Source: Stygiolobus azoricus
GTDB taxonomy: Archaea > Thermoproteota > Thermoprotei_A > Sulfolobales > Sulfolobaceae
Assembly: GCF_009729035.1 (NCBI RefSeq)
Contig: NZ_CP045483.1
Location: 828,001 to 892,000 of the forward strand
DNA length: 64,000 bases
Reading direction: 5' to 3'
Shown: positions 37,339-47,110 of the stretch, piece by piece
Layout: each line of letters begins with the position of its first letter
Numbering within the stretch: the first letter of the stretch is position 1
The notes under the pieces: model-generated
Told to the model about the DNA's origin: nothing
Databases searched by the model: none
The model's input: the letters and a program-made list of their open reading frames with translations, nothing else
Made by a program: the position numbers and the translations under genes

Positions 37339-37529
37339 GCCAAAGTCAACAGCAACAAAAACCTATTGTAACTGTACTGAAATGTCTTAAATGCGGGTAC
37401 ACTACTGAGAGACCTTTCAGAGAGGGCGACTTTATTCCGAAAATTGAGGGTACTTGCCCCCAAGATGGTGCACCTCTTTTTATATGGGGTATATATGCTA
37501 AATCTAATCAACAGCAAAAGAACAAATAA
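37335..37529 (+). CDS. Small zinc-ribbon-like protein
   Basis: A 64-residue protein with a Gln-rich N-terminus (SQSQQQQK), then [14 protein letters not shown] and [12 protein letters not shown]. Three cysteines (two in CxxC, one in CPxDG) suggest a zinc ribbon with an atypical fourth ligand, perhaps Asp or a partner residue. It overlaps the DUF1512-like gene by four bases and ends 51 bases before the 5S rRNA gene. Function unknown; coupling suggests it works with the membrane protein. Confidence 0.78.
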   Translation: MSQSQQQQKPIVTVLKCLKCGYTTERPFREGDFIPKIEGTCPQDGAPLFIWGIYAKSNQQQKNK

Positions 37530-37550
37530 CGGCGTATTAAATCAGATACT

Positions 37551-37560
37551 TTTTTAAGCT
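37551..37560 (+). promoter_or_regulatory. TATA box of the 5S rRNA gene
   Basis: The sequence tttttaagct is centred 26 bases before the first base of the 5S rRNA (37581), the textbook spacing for a crenarchaeal promoter. This shows the 5S gene has its own promoter. Confidence 0.7.
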
Positions 37561-37580
37561 TTGAGAGATTAGAATAGATT

Positions 37581-37704
37581 GCCCACCCGGCCATAGTGGG
37601 CGGGTAACACCCGGACTCATCTCGAACCCGGAAGTTAAGCCGCCCACGTCAGAAGGGCCGTGGGGTCCGCGAGGACCCGCAGCCCTTCTGAGCTGGGATG
37701 GGCA
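37581..37704 (+). rRNA. rrf: 5S ribosomal RNA (solitary)
   Basis: A GC-rich island of about 124 bases in AT-rich DNA. The ends pair (GCCCACCC with GGGATGGGC), the internal acccggactcatctcgaac and cccggaagttaagc segments are the universally conserved 5S loop B/C and helix III regions, and a long helix (gtcagaagggcc with ggcccttctg-like return) forms the helix IV/V arm. No 16S or 23S gene is adjacent, as is usual in Sulfolobales. The exact ends are uncertain by one or two bases. Confidence 0.95.
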
Positions 37705-37739
37705 TTCATTTTTAATACTTCTAGTTTAGTCATATATCA

Positions 37740-38927
37740 ATGAAGAAAGTATTTGATGAGATTCACGGTTATATAACCTTAAATGATCTTGAAACAAAGA
37801 TAATAGATTCTCCCGTATTTCAAAGGTTAAGAAGGATAAAACAAACCAGTTTGGCCTATCTTGTTTATCCTGGCGCGATGCATACTAGGTTTAGTCATTC
37901 CCTAGGCACTTTTTATCTTTCGCAGAAAGTAGGTGAAAAGCTTCAACAGAGCGGTATTATTACCTCAGAAGAACTTAATCTTATTCGCTTGTCCTCCCTC
38001 CTTCACGATATAGGTCAGTTTCCTTTTAGCCATGCAATTGAACCGCTTTACCTTCAATTAAATCTCAGTAATAAAATATTGAGGGATGAAATTATACGCA
38101 ATGACGGTGAACTTAAAGAAATATTTGAGGAGTATTCAGTGGATGTGGGAAAAATTCTACAGATATATAATGGAGACAACTCTTTCTCAAGTATCATAGA
38201 TAGCGATGTTGATGTAGACAGAATGGACTACTTAATAAGGGATTCTAGACATACTGGTGTTCAATTAGGAAACTTAGATCTGGAAAGGTTAATAGATACA
38301 ATTAGTTACGGAGAAGATGGCAACATAATAGTTCTAGAAAAAGGATTATATAGTCTGGAGAATTTTTATATATCCAGATTGCATATGTATCAGGCGGTAT
38401 ATTATCACAAAACCATTCTAGGATACGAGATATATTTACGCCACATATTTAAACAAGTAGTAGAATTATGCTGTCCGGAATTATTTAACACAAGCTATAT
38501 TAAGAAGAGTGTCAATGAAGGTTCCTTGGTGTATTGGGATGACGAATGGGTTTTTTCTAAATTATATGAGGCTTTATCAGATTACAATACTCCAGATAAT
38601 CTTAAGCTTCAGATAAAGAATTTCTTAAATAGAAACGGTCCAAAGGTCGTATTTGAAGAAGTTACTTTTGATAAGCTTACTACTCCATTAGAGGAGCTGG
38701 TAAGCAAGTTAGAGAGATATGGAATCCCTAGAGATGCAATCTTCCCGTTTGAAGAAAAGATAAAAATTATCGATAAAAGTAAGATTAAGGTATTATCAAA
38801 GGGAAAATATAAATCTCTAAGAGATTTGTCTAGTACTCTACTGAAATCAATACCAGAATATATAAATATCGGGAGAATTTACGTTGACTATAAATTTGTA
38901 AATAGGGCAAGAGATATATTGAGTTGA
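37740..38927 (+). CDS. HD-domain phosphohydrolase (dGTPase/SAMHD1-like)
   Basis: A 395-residue HD-superfamily enzyme. The metal set is complete: His in [14 protein letters not shown] in [15 protein letters not shown] and the distal Asp in [14 protein letters not shown]. This domain arrangement is that of COG1078, related to dNTP triphosphohydrolases and SAMHD1, so hydrolysis of dNTPs or another nucleotide is likely. A TATA (tttaatactt, 37711-37720) is centred 26 bases before the ATG, so the message is leaderless. The stop overlaps the next start (TTGA). Confidence 0.9.
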   Translation: MKKVFDEIHGYITLNDLETKIIDSPVFQRLRRIKQTSLAYLVYPGAMHTRFSHSLGTFYLSQKVGEKLQQSGIITSEELNLIRLSSLLHDIGQFPFSHAIEPLYLQLNLSNKILRDEIIRNDGELKEIFEEYSVDVGKILQIYNGDNSFSSIIDSDVDVDRMDYLIRDSRHTGVQLGNLDLERLIDTISYGEDGNIIVLEKGLYSLENFYISRLHMYQAVYYHKTILGYEIYLRHIFKQVVELCCPELFNTSYIKKSVNEGSLVYWDDEWVFSKLYEALSDYNTPDNLKLQIKNFLNRNGPKVVFEEVTFDKLTTPLEELVSKLERYGIPRDAIFPFEEKIKIIDKSKIKVLSKGKYKSLRDLSSTLLKSIPEYINIGRIYVDYKFVNRARDILS

Positions 38928-39628
38928 AGCTAATACTAGTCGATGTTGACGGGACTTTAACTATCGATAGAGATACATATATTCTTGAATTAGATGCAAT
39001 TAGAGCTTTAAGAGAAGTACAAAAACTTGGCTTTAAAGTAGGTATTGTAAGTGGGAATTCTTACCCAGTTTTGAGAGCACTATATACGTATTTAGGCTTT
39101 AATGGAGGAATAGTAGCGGAGAACGGATGTGTAGTCTATTATGATAGGCTCTATGAGGTTTGTGAGAAGATCGATAAAGGCCTAATTACTGAATTTGAGA
39201 AACTGTTCAACGTAAGGGGTAGTTGGCAAAATCCCTTCAAATGTTGTGACTTAACATTCACCCCACCAAAATTAACAGAGGAAATGGTTAAGTGGGCTAG
39301 AGAAAAAGGATTATACATTAAAACCAGTGGTTACGCTATTCACATCTCAAAGTCTAAAAAAGGGAAAGGTGACGGAGTTAGATTTCTCCTATCGTTATTA
39401 GGAGTAAGCAAAAATGACGTGATAGGTATAGGTGATTCAGACACTGACGTAGAGTTTTTAGAGGAAGTTGGATTTAAAGTAGTAGTAGGCAACGGTGAAG
39501 AGAAGGTAAAGAAATTGGGAAACTATATAACTAAGGAGAAAAGTGGAAAAGGAGTAGCAGAATTTGTAAATATGCTAATCGTAAATAGAGGTGATATACA
39601 TGGAAGAAATAGAGGAGCTGATTTATAA
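38924..39628 (+). CDS. Phosphoglycolate phosphatase (archaeal HAD type)
   Basis: A HAD-superfamily phosphatase of 234 residues. Motif I is [10 protein letters not shown] with nucleophile Asp, motif II is GIVSGNS, motif III Lys is in [12 protein letters not shown], and motif IV is [13 protein letters not shown]. The C2-type cap between them fits archaeal phosphoglycolate phosphatase and related sucrose-phosphatase-like enzymes. It starts with TTG overlapping the HD gene stop, and its last 29 bases overlap the start of gltX. The extra tail ([12 protein letters not shown]) after the domain arises from this overlap. Confidence 0.9.
   Translation: MKLILVDVDGTLTIDRDTYILELDAIRALREVQKLGFKVGIVSGNSYPVLRALYTYLGFNGGIVAENGCVVYYDRLYEVCEKIDKGLITEFEKLFNVRGSWQNPFKCCDLTFTPPKLTEEMVKWAREKGLYIKTSGYAIHISKSKKGKGDGVRFLLSLLGVSKNDVIGIGDSDTDVEFLEEVGFKVVVGNGEEKVKKLGNYITKEKSGKGVAEFVNMLIVNRGDIHGRNRGADL
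39589..39595 (+). promoter_or_regulatory. Shine-Dalgarno site fixing the gltX start
   Basis: AGGTGAT matches the 3' end of archaeal 16S rRNA and ends five bases before the ATG at 39600. This favours 39600 over the upstream in-frame GTG at 39591. Confidence 0.6.
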
Positions 39629-41306
39629 ATACGCTTTACAAAACGCCGTTAAACATGACGGGAAAGCTAATGTGAATGCAGTCGTGAGTAAAATATTCTC
39701 GGAGAGGCCTGACCTAAGATCAAAGGCTAAAGAAATCGTGGACTTGACTAAGAAAGTCGTAGAAAAAGTAAACTCAATGACCGTTGAAGATCAAATGAAG
39801 GAACTAAAGGACAAATACCCAGACATGCTAGAAGAGAAGAAAAAGGAGGAGGGTAAAAAAACATTACCTGCTATACCCGTTAAGGGAATACTCATTACAC
39901 GTTTTGCCCCTAATCCTGATGGTCCATTACATTTAGGGAATGCGAGAGCAGCGATTATCTCTTACGAGTACGCATCAATGTATAAAGGTAAATTCATCCT
40001 AAGATTTGATGACACAGATCCTAAGGTTAAGAAACCAATTAAGGAAGCTTACGATTGGATAAGAGAAGACTTAAAATGGTTAGGGATAAAGTGGGATTTA
40101 GAGGTTAGGGCTTCAGCACGTTTGTGTCTCTATTATAAATACGCTAAGGCTCTTATTGAAAAAGGTTATGCATATGTAGATACTTGTAGCGAAGAAGAAT
40201 TCAAGGAGAAAAGAGATAAAGGGATACCTTGCCCTAATAGAAATAAGGAACCTTCTTTCAATCTCGACCTATTCGAAAAAATGTTGAACGGAGAATTTAA
40301 GGAAGGAGAAGCCGTACTTAGGTTAAAGACTGATCTTAATCTTCCCGACCCCTCACAAAGGGATTGGGTTTTACTAAGAATTATAGACGTGAAGGCTAAT
40401 CCGCATCCTTTAGAGGGTGATAAGTACTGGATATGGCCTACTTATAATTTCGCTAGCGCTATTGATGATCATGACTTAGCAGTTACCCACATATTCAGGG
40501 GGAAAGAACACGCAGTGAATGCAGAGAAACAGAAGTGGATATATAATTACATGGGATGGTCTTATCCTGAAGTTCATGAGTTTGGTAGGCTTAAACTGGA
40601 AGGTTTTATGATGAGCAAATCCAAGATTAGAACAGCACTTGACAGAGGAGCAGGTATTGATGACCCTAGACTTCCTACATTAGCAGGGTTGAGAAGAAGA
40701 GGAATTCTCCCTGATACTATCAGAGAGATCATAATTACTGTTGGTCTTAAAGTGTCCGATGCTACAATCAGTTTTGACAATATTGCTTCCCTAAATAGGA
40801 AAAAACTTGATCAAACTGCTAAGAGGCTAATGTTCGTTCCGAAGCCAAGGGAGTACGTAATTGATATACCAGAGGAAATAACTGCGAGAATTCCCTATCA
40901 TCCTTCAAATCCATCAAATTACCGTGAAATTATAGTGAAACCCGGTTCCTCTATATTTATCGACGAAAATGATGCAAAAGAGAAAGTCCTTAGATTAATG
41001 GAGTTGTGTAACGTGATGATTGAAGGAGGAAAGTTAGTATACCATAGTAAAGGAGTCGAGGAAGCGAGAAAAATCAGCGCTAAAATCGTTCAGTGGGTAA
41101 AGAAAGATGAGGCCGTACCAGTAATAGTATACATTGCTGACCCTAATGCGGGAGTTAGTGAGATTCACGGCGTAGGTGAGAAAGAGATTGGTAATTTAGA
41201 AGAGGGCGATATAGTTCAGTTCGTGAGATTCGGATTTGTGAGAATTGATAAGAAGGAAGTAAAGAATAACAATGTAGTTGTTCATGCTATATTTTCACAT
41301 GAGTAA
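39600..41306 (+). CDS. gltX: Glutamyl-tRNA synthetase
   Basis: A class I synthetase charging tRNA-Glu; archaea usually also charge tRNA-Gln with Glu for later amidation. HIGH-type motif: [22 protein letters not shown]-type motif: [10 protein letters not shown]. The 568 residues include an N-terminal helical extension (about 1-95) typical of archaeal/eukaryotic GluRS and a beta-barrel anticodon domain of the GlnRS type. The internal [12 protein letters not shown] is the conserved Glu-specificity region. It is co-transcribed with the phosphatase gene. Confidence 0.97.
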   Translation: MEEIEELIYKYALQNAVKHDGKANVNAVVSKIFSERPDLRSKAKEIVDLTKKVVEKVNSMTVEDQMKELKDKYPDMLEEKKKEEGKKTLPAIPVKGILITRFAPNPDGPLHLGNARAAIISYEYASMYKGKFILRFDDTDPKVKKPIKEAYDWIREDLKWLGIKWDLEVRASARLCLYYKYAKALIEKGYAYVDTCSEEEFKEKRDKGIPCPNRNKEPSFNLDLFEKMLNGEFKEGEAVLRLKTDLNLPDPSQRDWVLLRIIDVKANPHPLEGDKYWIWPTYNFASAIDDHDLAVTHIFRGKEHAVNAEKQKWIYNYMGWSYPEVHEFGRLKLEGFMMSKSKIRTALDRGAGIDDPRLPTLAGLRRRGILPDTIREIIITVGLKVSDATISFDNIASLNRKKLDQTAKRLMFVPKPREYVIDIPEEITARIPYHPSNPSNYREIIVKPGSSIFIDENDAKEKVLRLMELCNVMIEGGKLVYHSKGVEEARKISAKIVQWVKKDEAVPVIVYIADPNAGVSEIHGVGEKEIGNLEEGDIVQFVRFGFVRIDKKEVKNNNVVVHAIFSHE

Positions 41307-41338
41307 GTTTTTTAATCTTCCGGAAGTGATATGTTATT

Positions 41339-41367
41339 GCGTGACGAGTTAGGAGGAGGATGAACGC
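41339..41367 (+). promoter_or_regulatory. Predicted kink-turn in the rpl7ae leader enclosing the ribosome-binding site
   Basis: The 29 bases before the ATG can fold as a K-turn. GCGU (41339-41342) pairs with ACGC (41364-41367); GAC (41343-41345) is the three-base bulge; GA (41346-41347) faces GA (41362-41363) as tandem sheared pairs; GUU (41348-41350) pairs weakly with GAU (41359-41361). The loop AGGAGGAG contains the Shine-Dalgarno sequence. L7Ae binds K-turns, so autogenous translational control is a natural reading. Confidence 0.6.
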
Positions 41368-41748
41368 ATGTCTAAGCCGTCTTATGTAAAATTTGAAGTT
41401 CCGCAAGATTTAGCCGATAAAGTATTAGAAGCTGTCAAGAAGGCTAGAGAGACTGGAAAGGTAAAGAAAGGTACTAACGAAACAACTAAAGCTGTCGAAA
41501 GAGGCCAAGCAAAACTTGTGGTAATAGCTGAGGACGTACAACCAGAAGAAATAGTAGCGCACTTACCTCTTTTGTGCGAGGAAAAGAAGATACCGTATGT
41601 CTACGTTCCATCAAAGAAAGCTCTAGGTGAGGCTTGTAACCTTCAAGTAGCTGCTGCGTCAGCTGCTATAGTAGACCCAGGTGAGGCAAAAGAACTAGTT
41701 GATGAGATAATAAAGAGAGTAGAAGGGTTAAAAGGACAAGCAAGTTAA
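41368..41748 (+). CDS. rpl7ae: Ribosomal protein L7Ae
   Basis: A 126-residue L7Ae/L30e/S12e/Gadd45 fold protein that binds kink-turns in 23S rRNA, C/D and H/ACA guide RNAs and RNase P. The RNA-binding region [18 protein letters not shown] and the specificity loop AEDVQPEEI are present, as are [15 protein letters not shown] and [18 protein letters not shown]. Its own leader contains a strong ribosome site inside a predicted kink-turn, so it is likely self-regulated. Transcription probably starts from a TATA-like tttttttaatc region at about 41307-41317. Confidence 0.97.
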   Translation: MSKPSYVKFEVPQDLADKVLEAVKKARETGKVKKGTNETTKAVERGQAKLVVIAEDVQPEEIVAHLPLLCEEKKIPYVYVPSKKALGEACNLQVAAASAAIVDPGEAKELVDEIIKRVEGLKGQAS

Positions 41749-41758
41749 ATTTTTTACA

Positions 41759-42988
41759 ATGAATATTTTTGTTATAGGAAATATATTTAATACTTCTGGA
41801 GTTTATACACACATTAAGAACGTTACTGAGGAACTTGTTAAATTAGGTCATGCGGTAACTCTTTACACCCCCTCTTTTCTGGTAGATCCTTCAAGAAAGA
41901 AGGTCTTAGATGAGTTAAAAGGAGTTGAAATTCACCCCTTGGTTTACTCCTATTTGGAGAATGGGGTTACTACTCAAATTCGTACTTTTAGGTATTTTAT
42001 TAATTCTCATACGGTGTATTTCAATTGGGGTGATTTAGGACCTGATAAAAAAATACTAGATGAATTACCCAGTAAAGTAAATATTGTATATGATATGCAT
42101 GAAGATCCAATTACGTTAAGACTCTCGTATCATATTGCCAAGAAATTGGGTAAGCCGTTAGTTAAGTTATTACATGACGAGCCTTTTAGGAATTCCTTCG
42201 GAAGAGGGTATAGGCACTTTCTAGGCCTCAAAGGATGGGTATACGATACTATGATGTATTTCTTTTATAAGTTTGATAAATGGGCTTTTTTAAGGGCAAT
42301 GAGAGATGGGGTTTTGAGAGGGATAGCAAGTGTGTCCCCTTCAGCATTTTACTATTCAGGCTTAGATAGGGTCTCTGAAAAATACGAAGTAAAGACAAAA
42401 GTATATAAACCTGGGAATGCATTCAATAGAGATATTCTCTTTAAATACAGAAAGACTAGAAACAAAAGCGATTTCGCAGTATTTTATGCAAGGCTTGTTC
42501 CTCAAAAAGGTCTCTATGAATTACCTAAGATAGCTCGTGAACTAAATACTAAACTCGTTGTGTGCGGAAAACTGTATAACGAAAGTGATAAGAGGTTTCT
42601 CGAAGTTGAAGGCATTGAGTATAAGGGCTATTTACCCTACGATGAGCTATATAGGACTGTGGCTGATGCTAAAGTTCTCATCTATCCCTCCCATCAGGAT
42701 GGTTTTTCACTTGTAGTTCTTGACACTCTGGCTTTAGGAACTACAGTGGTAACATATGATATTCCTGCAATAAGATTTGTCTATGGAGGGTTGAAGCCAG
42801 TTAAGATTGTAAGGGAGTACGACGTTAAAGGAATGGCCGCAGTCGCTAACAAGGTTATGGAAATGAACGAACAAGAATACGAGAATGAGCATAATGACGA
42901 GAAGGTGAGACAATTTCTCGATCTTCATTCAAAGTGGGAGAATGTTGCTAAGGAGACTGAGGTTTTTCTTTCAAGTTTTGTTAAATGA
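41759..42988 (+). CDS. Glycosyltransferase, GT-B fold (family 4-like)
   Basis: A 409-residue cytoplasmic GT-B enzyme with an N-terminal FVIGNIFNTSGVYTHIKNV loop (Gly-rich acceptor/donor loop), VYDMHEDPIT, and a C-terminal donor domain with YARLVPQKGLYELPKIA and YPSHQDGFSLVVLDTLALG. The usual E-x7-E of GT4 appears as D-x7-D (QDGFSLVVLD), a conservative change. Donor and acceptor are unknown; protein or lipid glycosylation and polysaccharide synthesis are all possible. It starts 10 bases after the rpl7ae stop and may be co-transcribed with it. The tRNA-Arg gene follows on the opposite strand. Confidence 0.88.
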   Translation: MNIFVIGNIFNTSGVYTHIKNVTEELVKLGHAVTLYTPSFLVDPSRKKVLDELKGVEIHPLVYSYLENGVTTQIRTFRYFINSHTVYFNWGDLGPDKKILDELPSKVNIVYDMHEDPITLRLSYHIAKKLGKPLVKLLHDEPFRNSFGRGYRHFLGLKGWVYDTMMYFFYKFDKWAFLRAMRDGVLRGIASVSPSAFYYSGLDRVSEKYEVKTKVYKPGNAFNRDILFKYRKTRNKSDFAVFYARLVPQKGLYELPKIARELNTKLVVCGKLYNESDKRFLEVEGIEYKGYLPYDELYRTVADAKVLIYPSHQDGFSLVVLDTLALGTTVVTYDIPAIRFVYGGLKPVKIVREYDVKGMAAVANKVMEMNEQEYENEHNDEKVRQFLDLHSKWENVAKETEVFLSSFVK

Positions 42989-42991
42989 GGT

Positions 42992-43082
<91 letters not shown>

Positions 43083-43123
43083 TCCAAACTTATAACGTAT
43101 TCCACATAATAATAAATTTGTAT

Positions 43124-45787
43124 ATGGCTAAACAAGTAACACTTTTTGATTTTACCGTCAACAATAAGAAGAAGGAAGACGAGAAAAATCCTAGAGAGGA
43201 ACCTAAGAAAGAAGAACAAATATCCTATACACAGCCTAGAAAAGAGTCCTTAAAAAAGAGGGGATCATGGTTATCTGAAGCGGAAGAGGGTAAAACCTAT
43301 TTCTTACTTCAGGTAGATTATGACGGCAAAAAGGGGAAAGCTGTTTGTAAACTTTACGATAAGATCACAGGTAAGATTTACACTTTATATGATAATACTA
43401 ATCACAAACCCTATTTTCTGACCGATATTGAACCAGATAAGGTTAATAAGATCCCTAAGATAGTCAGGGATCCTTCCTTTGACCACATAGAGTTAGTTCA
43501 GAAGATAGATCCTTATACGGGTAAATACATTAAGCTCACTAAGGTTGTAACCAAGGATCCTCTAGCGGTAAGGAGGATGAGGAATTCAGTGCCTAAGGCT
43601 TTTGAGGCACATATTAAGTACTTCAATAATTATGTTTATGACTTAGGTCTAATACCTGGTTTGCCTTACGTAGTGAGAAAAGGTAAATTAGAACCACTTA
43701 AGCCTGAATTGAAAGGAGGAGAGGTTGAGGAGATAAAGAAAGCATTTGCTGACTCAGATGAAATGACAAAGAGGACTGTAGAAGAGTGGATACCAATATT
43801 TGAAAGCGAGGTACCAGACGTAAAGCGAGTTGCAATAGATATAGAGGTTTATACACCTTCTAAAGGTAGAATACCTTCTCCAGAGAGAGCTGAGTTTCCG
43901 ATTATAAGCATCGGGCTTGCTGGGAACGATGGCTTGAAGAAGGTACTCGTCTTAATGAGGCATGATGTAAATACTGAAATTACTGCTAAGGACTTTAGCG
44001 TTGAGACTTTTCAGACAGAGAAGGAGTTATTGGCGAGGTTTTTTGAGATAGTAGCTGAGTATCCATTAATTCTAACTTTTAATGGCGATGAATTCGATAT
44101 TCCTTACATATATTATAGGGCTTTAAGGCTTAATTTTAAGGAAGATGAAATACCTTTTGATATCGTTAATGACGAAGGAAAATTCCTACCAGGATTACAT
44201 ATCGATCTCTACAAGTTCTTCTTTAACAAAGCCGTAAGAAATTATGCATTTGAAGGTAAATATAGTGAGTATAACTTAGATGCAGTTGCAAGTGCTTTAC
44301 TTGGTATGTCTAAGGTTAAACTTGACACATTTATTAGCTTTCTCGACCTGAGCAAGCTGGTTGAGTATAACTTCAGAGACGCGGAAATTACGTTAAAGTT
44401 AACTACATATAGCAATAATTTAGTTTGGAAATTAATAATACTACTAGCTAGAATATCTAAATTAGGTTTAGAAGAACTAACGAGAACTGAAGTATCTACG
44501 TGGGTAAAGAACTTATACTATTGGGAACATAGGCAATTAAATTGGCTTATACCATTAAAGGAGGATATACTTGCTAGATCTAACGAAATTAAGACTGCAG
44601 CTACAATTAAAGGTAAAAGATACAAGGGTGCAGTAGTAATTGATCCACCAGCTGGCGTTTATTTCAATGTTGTAGTTCTTGATTTTGCTTCACTGTATCC
44701 TTCAATAATCAGAAACTGGAACATAAGTTATGAAACGGTAGACAACATGGATTGCAAGAAAAAAGAATGGATAGTAGATGAACAAGGACAAAAGCTACAC
44801 TTTGTCTGTATGGATCGTCCGGGTATAACTGCAGTTATAACTGGATTACTTAGGGACTTCAGAGTCAAAATTTATAAGAAGAAGGCTAAACAGAAGGACA
44901 TTTCAGAGGAGCAAAGGTCACTTTATGATGTAGTTCAAAGAGCTATGAAAGTATTCATCAATGCTACTTATGGAGTCTTCGGTGCAGAAACTTTCCCTCT
45001 ATACGCACCTGCAGTAGCAGAAAGTGTCACTGCCATAGGTAGATATGTTATAACTATGACCTCACAGACTACAAGGTCTATGGGTTTACAAGTGTTATAT
45101 GGTGATACAGACTCTTTATTCATATATAACCCTCCTAAGGATAAACTGGAGGAGATAATTAAATTTGTAAAAGAAAAGTTCGGTCTAGACTTAGAAGTGG
45201 ATAAAGTTTATAAGTTTGTAGCGTTCTCGGGACTTAAGAAGAATTATCTTGGTGTATACCCAGATGGTAAGACCGACATTAAGGGAATGTTAGCAAAGAA
45301 ACGTAACACACCGGAGTTTATTAAGAAAGAGTTCAATGAAGTCAAGACACTAATAGCATCTATGAATTCCCCAGATGATATACCTAAAATTAAGGTAGCA
45401 CTAGAAAACAAGATAAAGGATATATATAACAAGTTGAAAAATAAAGGTTATAATCTCGACGAGCTAGCATTTAGGATTATGCTTTCAAAACCTTTAGATG
45501 CATACAAGAAGAACACCCCACAACACGTAAAAGCAGCATTGCAGTTAGCTGCCTACGGCGTAATGGTGCTTCCTAGAGATGTAATATTGTTTGTGAAGGT
45601 AAAGAACAAAGACGGAGTAAAGCCAGTACAGCTAGCGAAGCTAAGTGAAATTGACGTGGATAAATATGTTGATGCGTTAAGAAGCACGTTTGAACAAATA
45701 CTAAGAGCATTCAATATTAGCTGGGATGAGATTGTATCTACTATAACTATAGATTCGTTCTTCGCCAATAATAAGTATACAAAATAA
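43124..45787 (+). CDS. polB1: DNA polymerase B1, replicative family-B polymerase
   Basis: The main replicative polymerase of Sulfolobales, 887 residues from the ATG at 43124 (a TTG at 43118 is also in frame). The exonuclease domain shows [12 protein letters not shown] (Exo I), [17 protein letters not shown] (Exo II) and [11 protein letters not shown] (Exo III). Polymerase motifs are [14 protein letters not shown] (A), [14 protein letters not shown] (B) and [10 protein letters not shown] (C). The N-terminal QVTLFDF and the C-terminal TITIDSFF resemble PCNA-interacting peptides. The start lies about 26 bases after AT-rich sequence, giving a leaderless message. It faces the DUF2286-like gene tail-to-tail. 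Confidence 0.97.
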   Translation: MAKQVTLFDFTVNNKKKEDEKNPREEPKKEEQISYTQPRKESLKKRGSWLSEAEEGKTYFLLQVDYDGKKGKAVCKLYDKITGKIYTLYDNTNHKPYFLTDIEPDKVNKIPKIVRDPSFDHIELVQKIDPYTGKYIKLTKVVTKDPLAVRRMRNSVPKAFEAHIKYFNNYVYDLGLIPGLPYVVRKGKLEPLKPELKGGEVEEIKKAFADSDEMTKRTVEEWIPIFESEVPDVKRVAIDIEVYTPSKGRIPSPERAEFPIISIGLAGNDGLKKVLVLMRHDVNTEITAKDFSVETFQTEKELLARFFEIVAEYPLILTFNGDEFDIPYIYYRALRLNFKEDEIPFDIVNDEGKFLPGLHIDLYKFFFNKAVRNYAFEGKYSEYNLDAVASALLGMSKVKLDTFISFLDLSKLVEYNFRDAEITLKLTTYSNNLVWKLIILLARISKLGLEELTRTEVSTWVKNLYYWEHRQLNWLIPLKEDILARSNEIKTAATIKGKRYKGAVVIDPPAGVYFNVVVLDFASLYPSIIRNWNISYETVDNMDCKKKEWIVDEQGQKLHFVCMDRPGITAVITGLLRDFRVKIYKKKAKQKDISEEQRSLYDVVQRAMKVFINATYGVFGAETFPLYAPAVAESVTAIGRYVITMTSQTTRSMGLQVLYGDTDSLFIYNPPKDKLEEIIKFVKEKFGLDLEVDKVYKFVAFSGLKKNYLGVYPDGKTDIKGMLAKKRNTPEFIKKEFNEVKTLIASMNSPDDIPKIKVALENKIKDIYNKLKNKGYNLDELAFRIMLSKPLDAYKKNTPQHVKAALQLAAYGVMVLPRDVILFVKVKNKDGVKPVQLAKLSEIDVDKYVDALRSTFEQILRAFNISWDEIVSTITIDSFFANNKYTK

Positions 45788-45825
45788 CTTTTTACTCCTA
45801 GACAAAAATAACATAAACTAACTAT

Positions 45826-46257
45826 TTATTCTTCTTCTTCCTCTTCTTCTTCAGTATTCATTGGTTTCTGTGAAGTAGCCTGAATAGCATAGTCAGTTAA
45901 TTCCTTTTCTACGTTCTCATCGATATAGGGAGACACCACGTAAACCTTCATATCACGATAATCTGAGTCCATCCACCTATTATCAAAACTTATTATATAT
46001 ACTGGTATTTCTGCTATAGCTTCGGTCTTTGTCCTAGATTTTAAATAGCCCTTAATTATTTCGTAAACGTTGGGTTTTAGGGGCAGGGGTATTTTAACCT
46101 CATACATGTCCCTCATTATTGTGAAGTCTGAGGAGGTCTCATTCCATTCCTTTAACGCACTAGAAGCTATCTCCCTTAATACCTTGTCAAACTCTCCCTC
46201 GACTATATCTTTTTTAGTTATGTTTCCATCCTCACTTCTTAATATCAAAACTTTCAT
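45826..46257 (-). CDS. DUF2286-like protein with a polyglutamate C-terminal tail
   Basis: A 143-residue protein matching what I recall as DUF2286, a Sulfolobales family of unknown function. The core is alpha/beta (KVLILRSEDGNITKKDIVEG and AEIPVYIISFDNRWMDSDY). The last residues are eight consecutive Glu preceded by NT, a strongly acidic disordered tail. The gene lies tail-to-tail with polB1 and its start overlaps the methyltransferase stop, so it is coupled to aKMT. The PolB1 accessory subunit PBP1 also has an acidic tail, but identity with this protein is not established. A TTG start one codon upstream (46260) is also open. Confidence 0.82.
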   Translation of the reverse strand: MKVLILRSEDGNITKKDIVEGEFDKVLREIASSALKEWNETSSDFTIMRDMYEVKIPLPLKPNVYEIIKGYLKSRTKTEAIAEIPVYIISFDNRWMDSDYRDMKVYVVSPYIDENVEKELTDYAIQATSQKPMNTEEEEEEEE

Positions 46258-46739
46258 CAAGTTTCACCAATTACGTAAAGATAAACAAGGTGTGTCATAT
46301 TCCCATCCTCAACTTTTACGACTTCTTTGGGCTTCCATCCTCTCATTTCGAACTCGTGAGATACTATCCTTGTTCCAGGTTTAAGCTCTTTCTGGAGCTT
46401 AGGCATTAACATTTCATTTACATTTGTTAGCAAGAACATAGTTACGACTGTTGCTTCTGAAATATCTACCTCAAAGAAGTTTCCTTTTACAACATGAGCT
46501 ATTCCTTCTACTCCATTTCTCTTTATATTCTCGATTGCTTCCTTTATTCTTTCATCGTTTATTTCTACTCCAACAGCTTTTTTAACATGGAATTCCTTAG
46601 CAGCTGTTACTATAATTCTGCCATCACCGCATCCTAAGTCATACACGATGTCCTCTGGGCCAGCCTTTGCTATTTCCAGCATCTTTCTTACTACCTTTTC
46701 TGGTGTGGGTACATATGGCACATGTGGAACGTAACTCAC
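46257..46739 (-). CDS. Archaeal protein lysine methyltransferase aKMT
   Basis: A small class I SAM-dependent methyltransferase that methylates lysines on many proteins in Sulfolobus. The sequence is close to characterised aKMT: SYVPHVPYVPTPEKVVRKML at the start, motif I DIVYDLGCGDGRIIVTAA, acidic residue in GVEINDERI, and EATVVTMFLLTNVNE. The start is chosen as the GTG at 46739, giving 160 residues as in the known enzyme and a TATA-like region about 26 bases upstream; the in-frame GTG at 46748 adds three residues. It is first in a two-gene unit with the DUF2286-like gene. Confidence 0.93.
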   Translation of the reverse strand: MSYVPHVPYVPTPEKVVRKMLEIAKAGPEDIVYDLGCGDGRIIVTAAKEFHVKKAVGVEINDERIKEAIENIKRNGVEGIAHVVKGNFFEVDISEATVVTMFLLTNVNEMLMPKLQKELKPGTRIVSHEFEMRGWKPKEVVKVEDGNMTHLVYLYVIGET

Positions 46740-46763
46740 GTTTCTCACTTATACTAAAACTAT

Positions 46764-47075
46764 TCAGGTAATATTTTTAATTTTGTTAAGAGCTTCTTCC
46801 TTCCCCTTCTCGGGATCAGGCTGTAACTTCTGGTTAAATGGCATTTGGGTTAGAACTGGTATTATTTTTCCATCCTCTGTTTGTATCAGTAATTGTGGTA
46901 GAAATGGCATTCCAAAGTCGTCCTTCTCGCCGTAATCTGTTAGGAAGCTGTAGTCCTCTATTTTTATCTCCTTTTCTATATTTAACTCCTTACTTAAATC
47001 TTCAGTAACTTTTAAAAATGCTTTATGCGAAGGATGAGATTCGGATGTTACCAAGATCAGTTTTTTAGCCTTCAT
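46764..47075 (-). CDS. Thioredoxin-fold-like protein with HPSH in place of the CPxC active site
   Basis: A 103-residue protein. KKLILVTSESHPSHKAFLKV has the strand-loop-helix pattern of thioredoxin/glutaredoxin, but the CxxC position reads H-P-S-H. A following segment [18 protein letters not shown] has the form of the strand and cis-Pro loop (FLP). With no cysteine it cannot be a dithiol oxidoreductase; the two His could bind metal or the domain may be structural. I know no named family for it. It is divergent from the CDP-alcohol phosphatidyltransferase, with 35 bases between starts. Confidence 0.72.
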   Translation of the reverse strand: MKAKKLILVTSESHPSHKAFLKVTEDLSKELNIEKEIKIEDYSFLTDYGEKDDFGMPFLPQLLIQTEDGKIIPVLTQMPFNQKLQPDPEKGKEEALNKIKNIT

Positions 47076-47110
47076 AGTCCCATTAAAAGTTCGGTAAGTA
47101 GTTAATAACG

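Noticed and set aside
41759-42988. Inactive glycosyltransferase because the E-x7-E motif reads D-x7-D
   Set aside because: The change is conservative and the rest of the GT-B donor site is intact, so loss of activity is not supported.
46070-46384. 104-codon plus-strand frame across the DUF2286-like and aKMT genes
   Set aside because: It runs antisense through two well-supported genes and has no recognisable domain.
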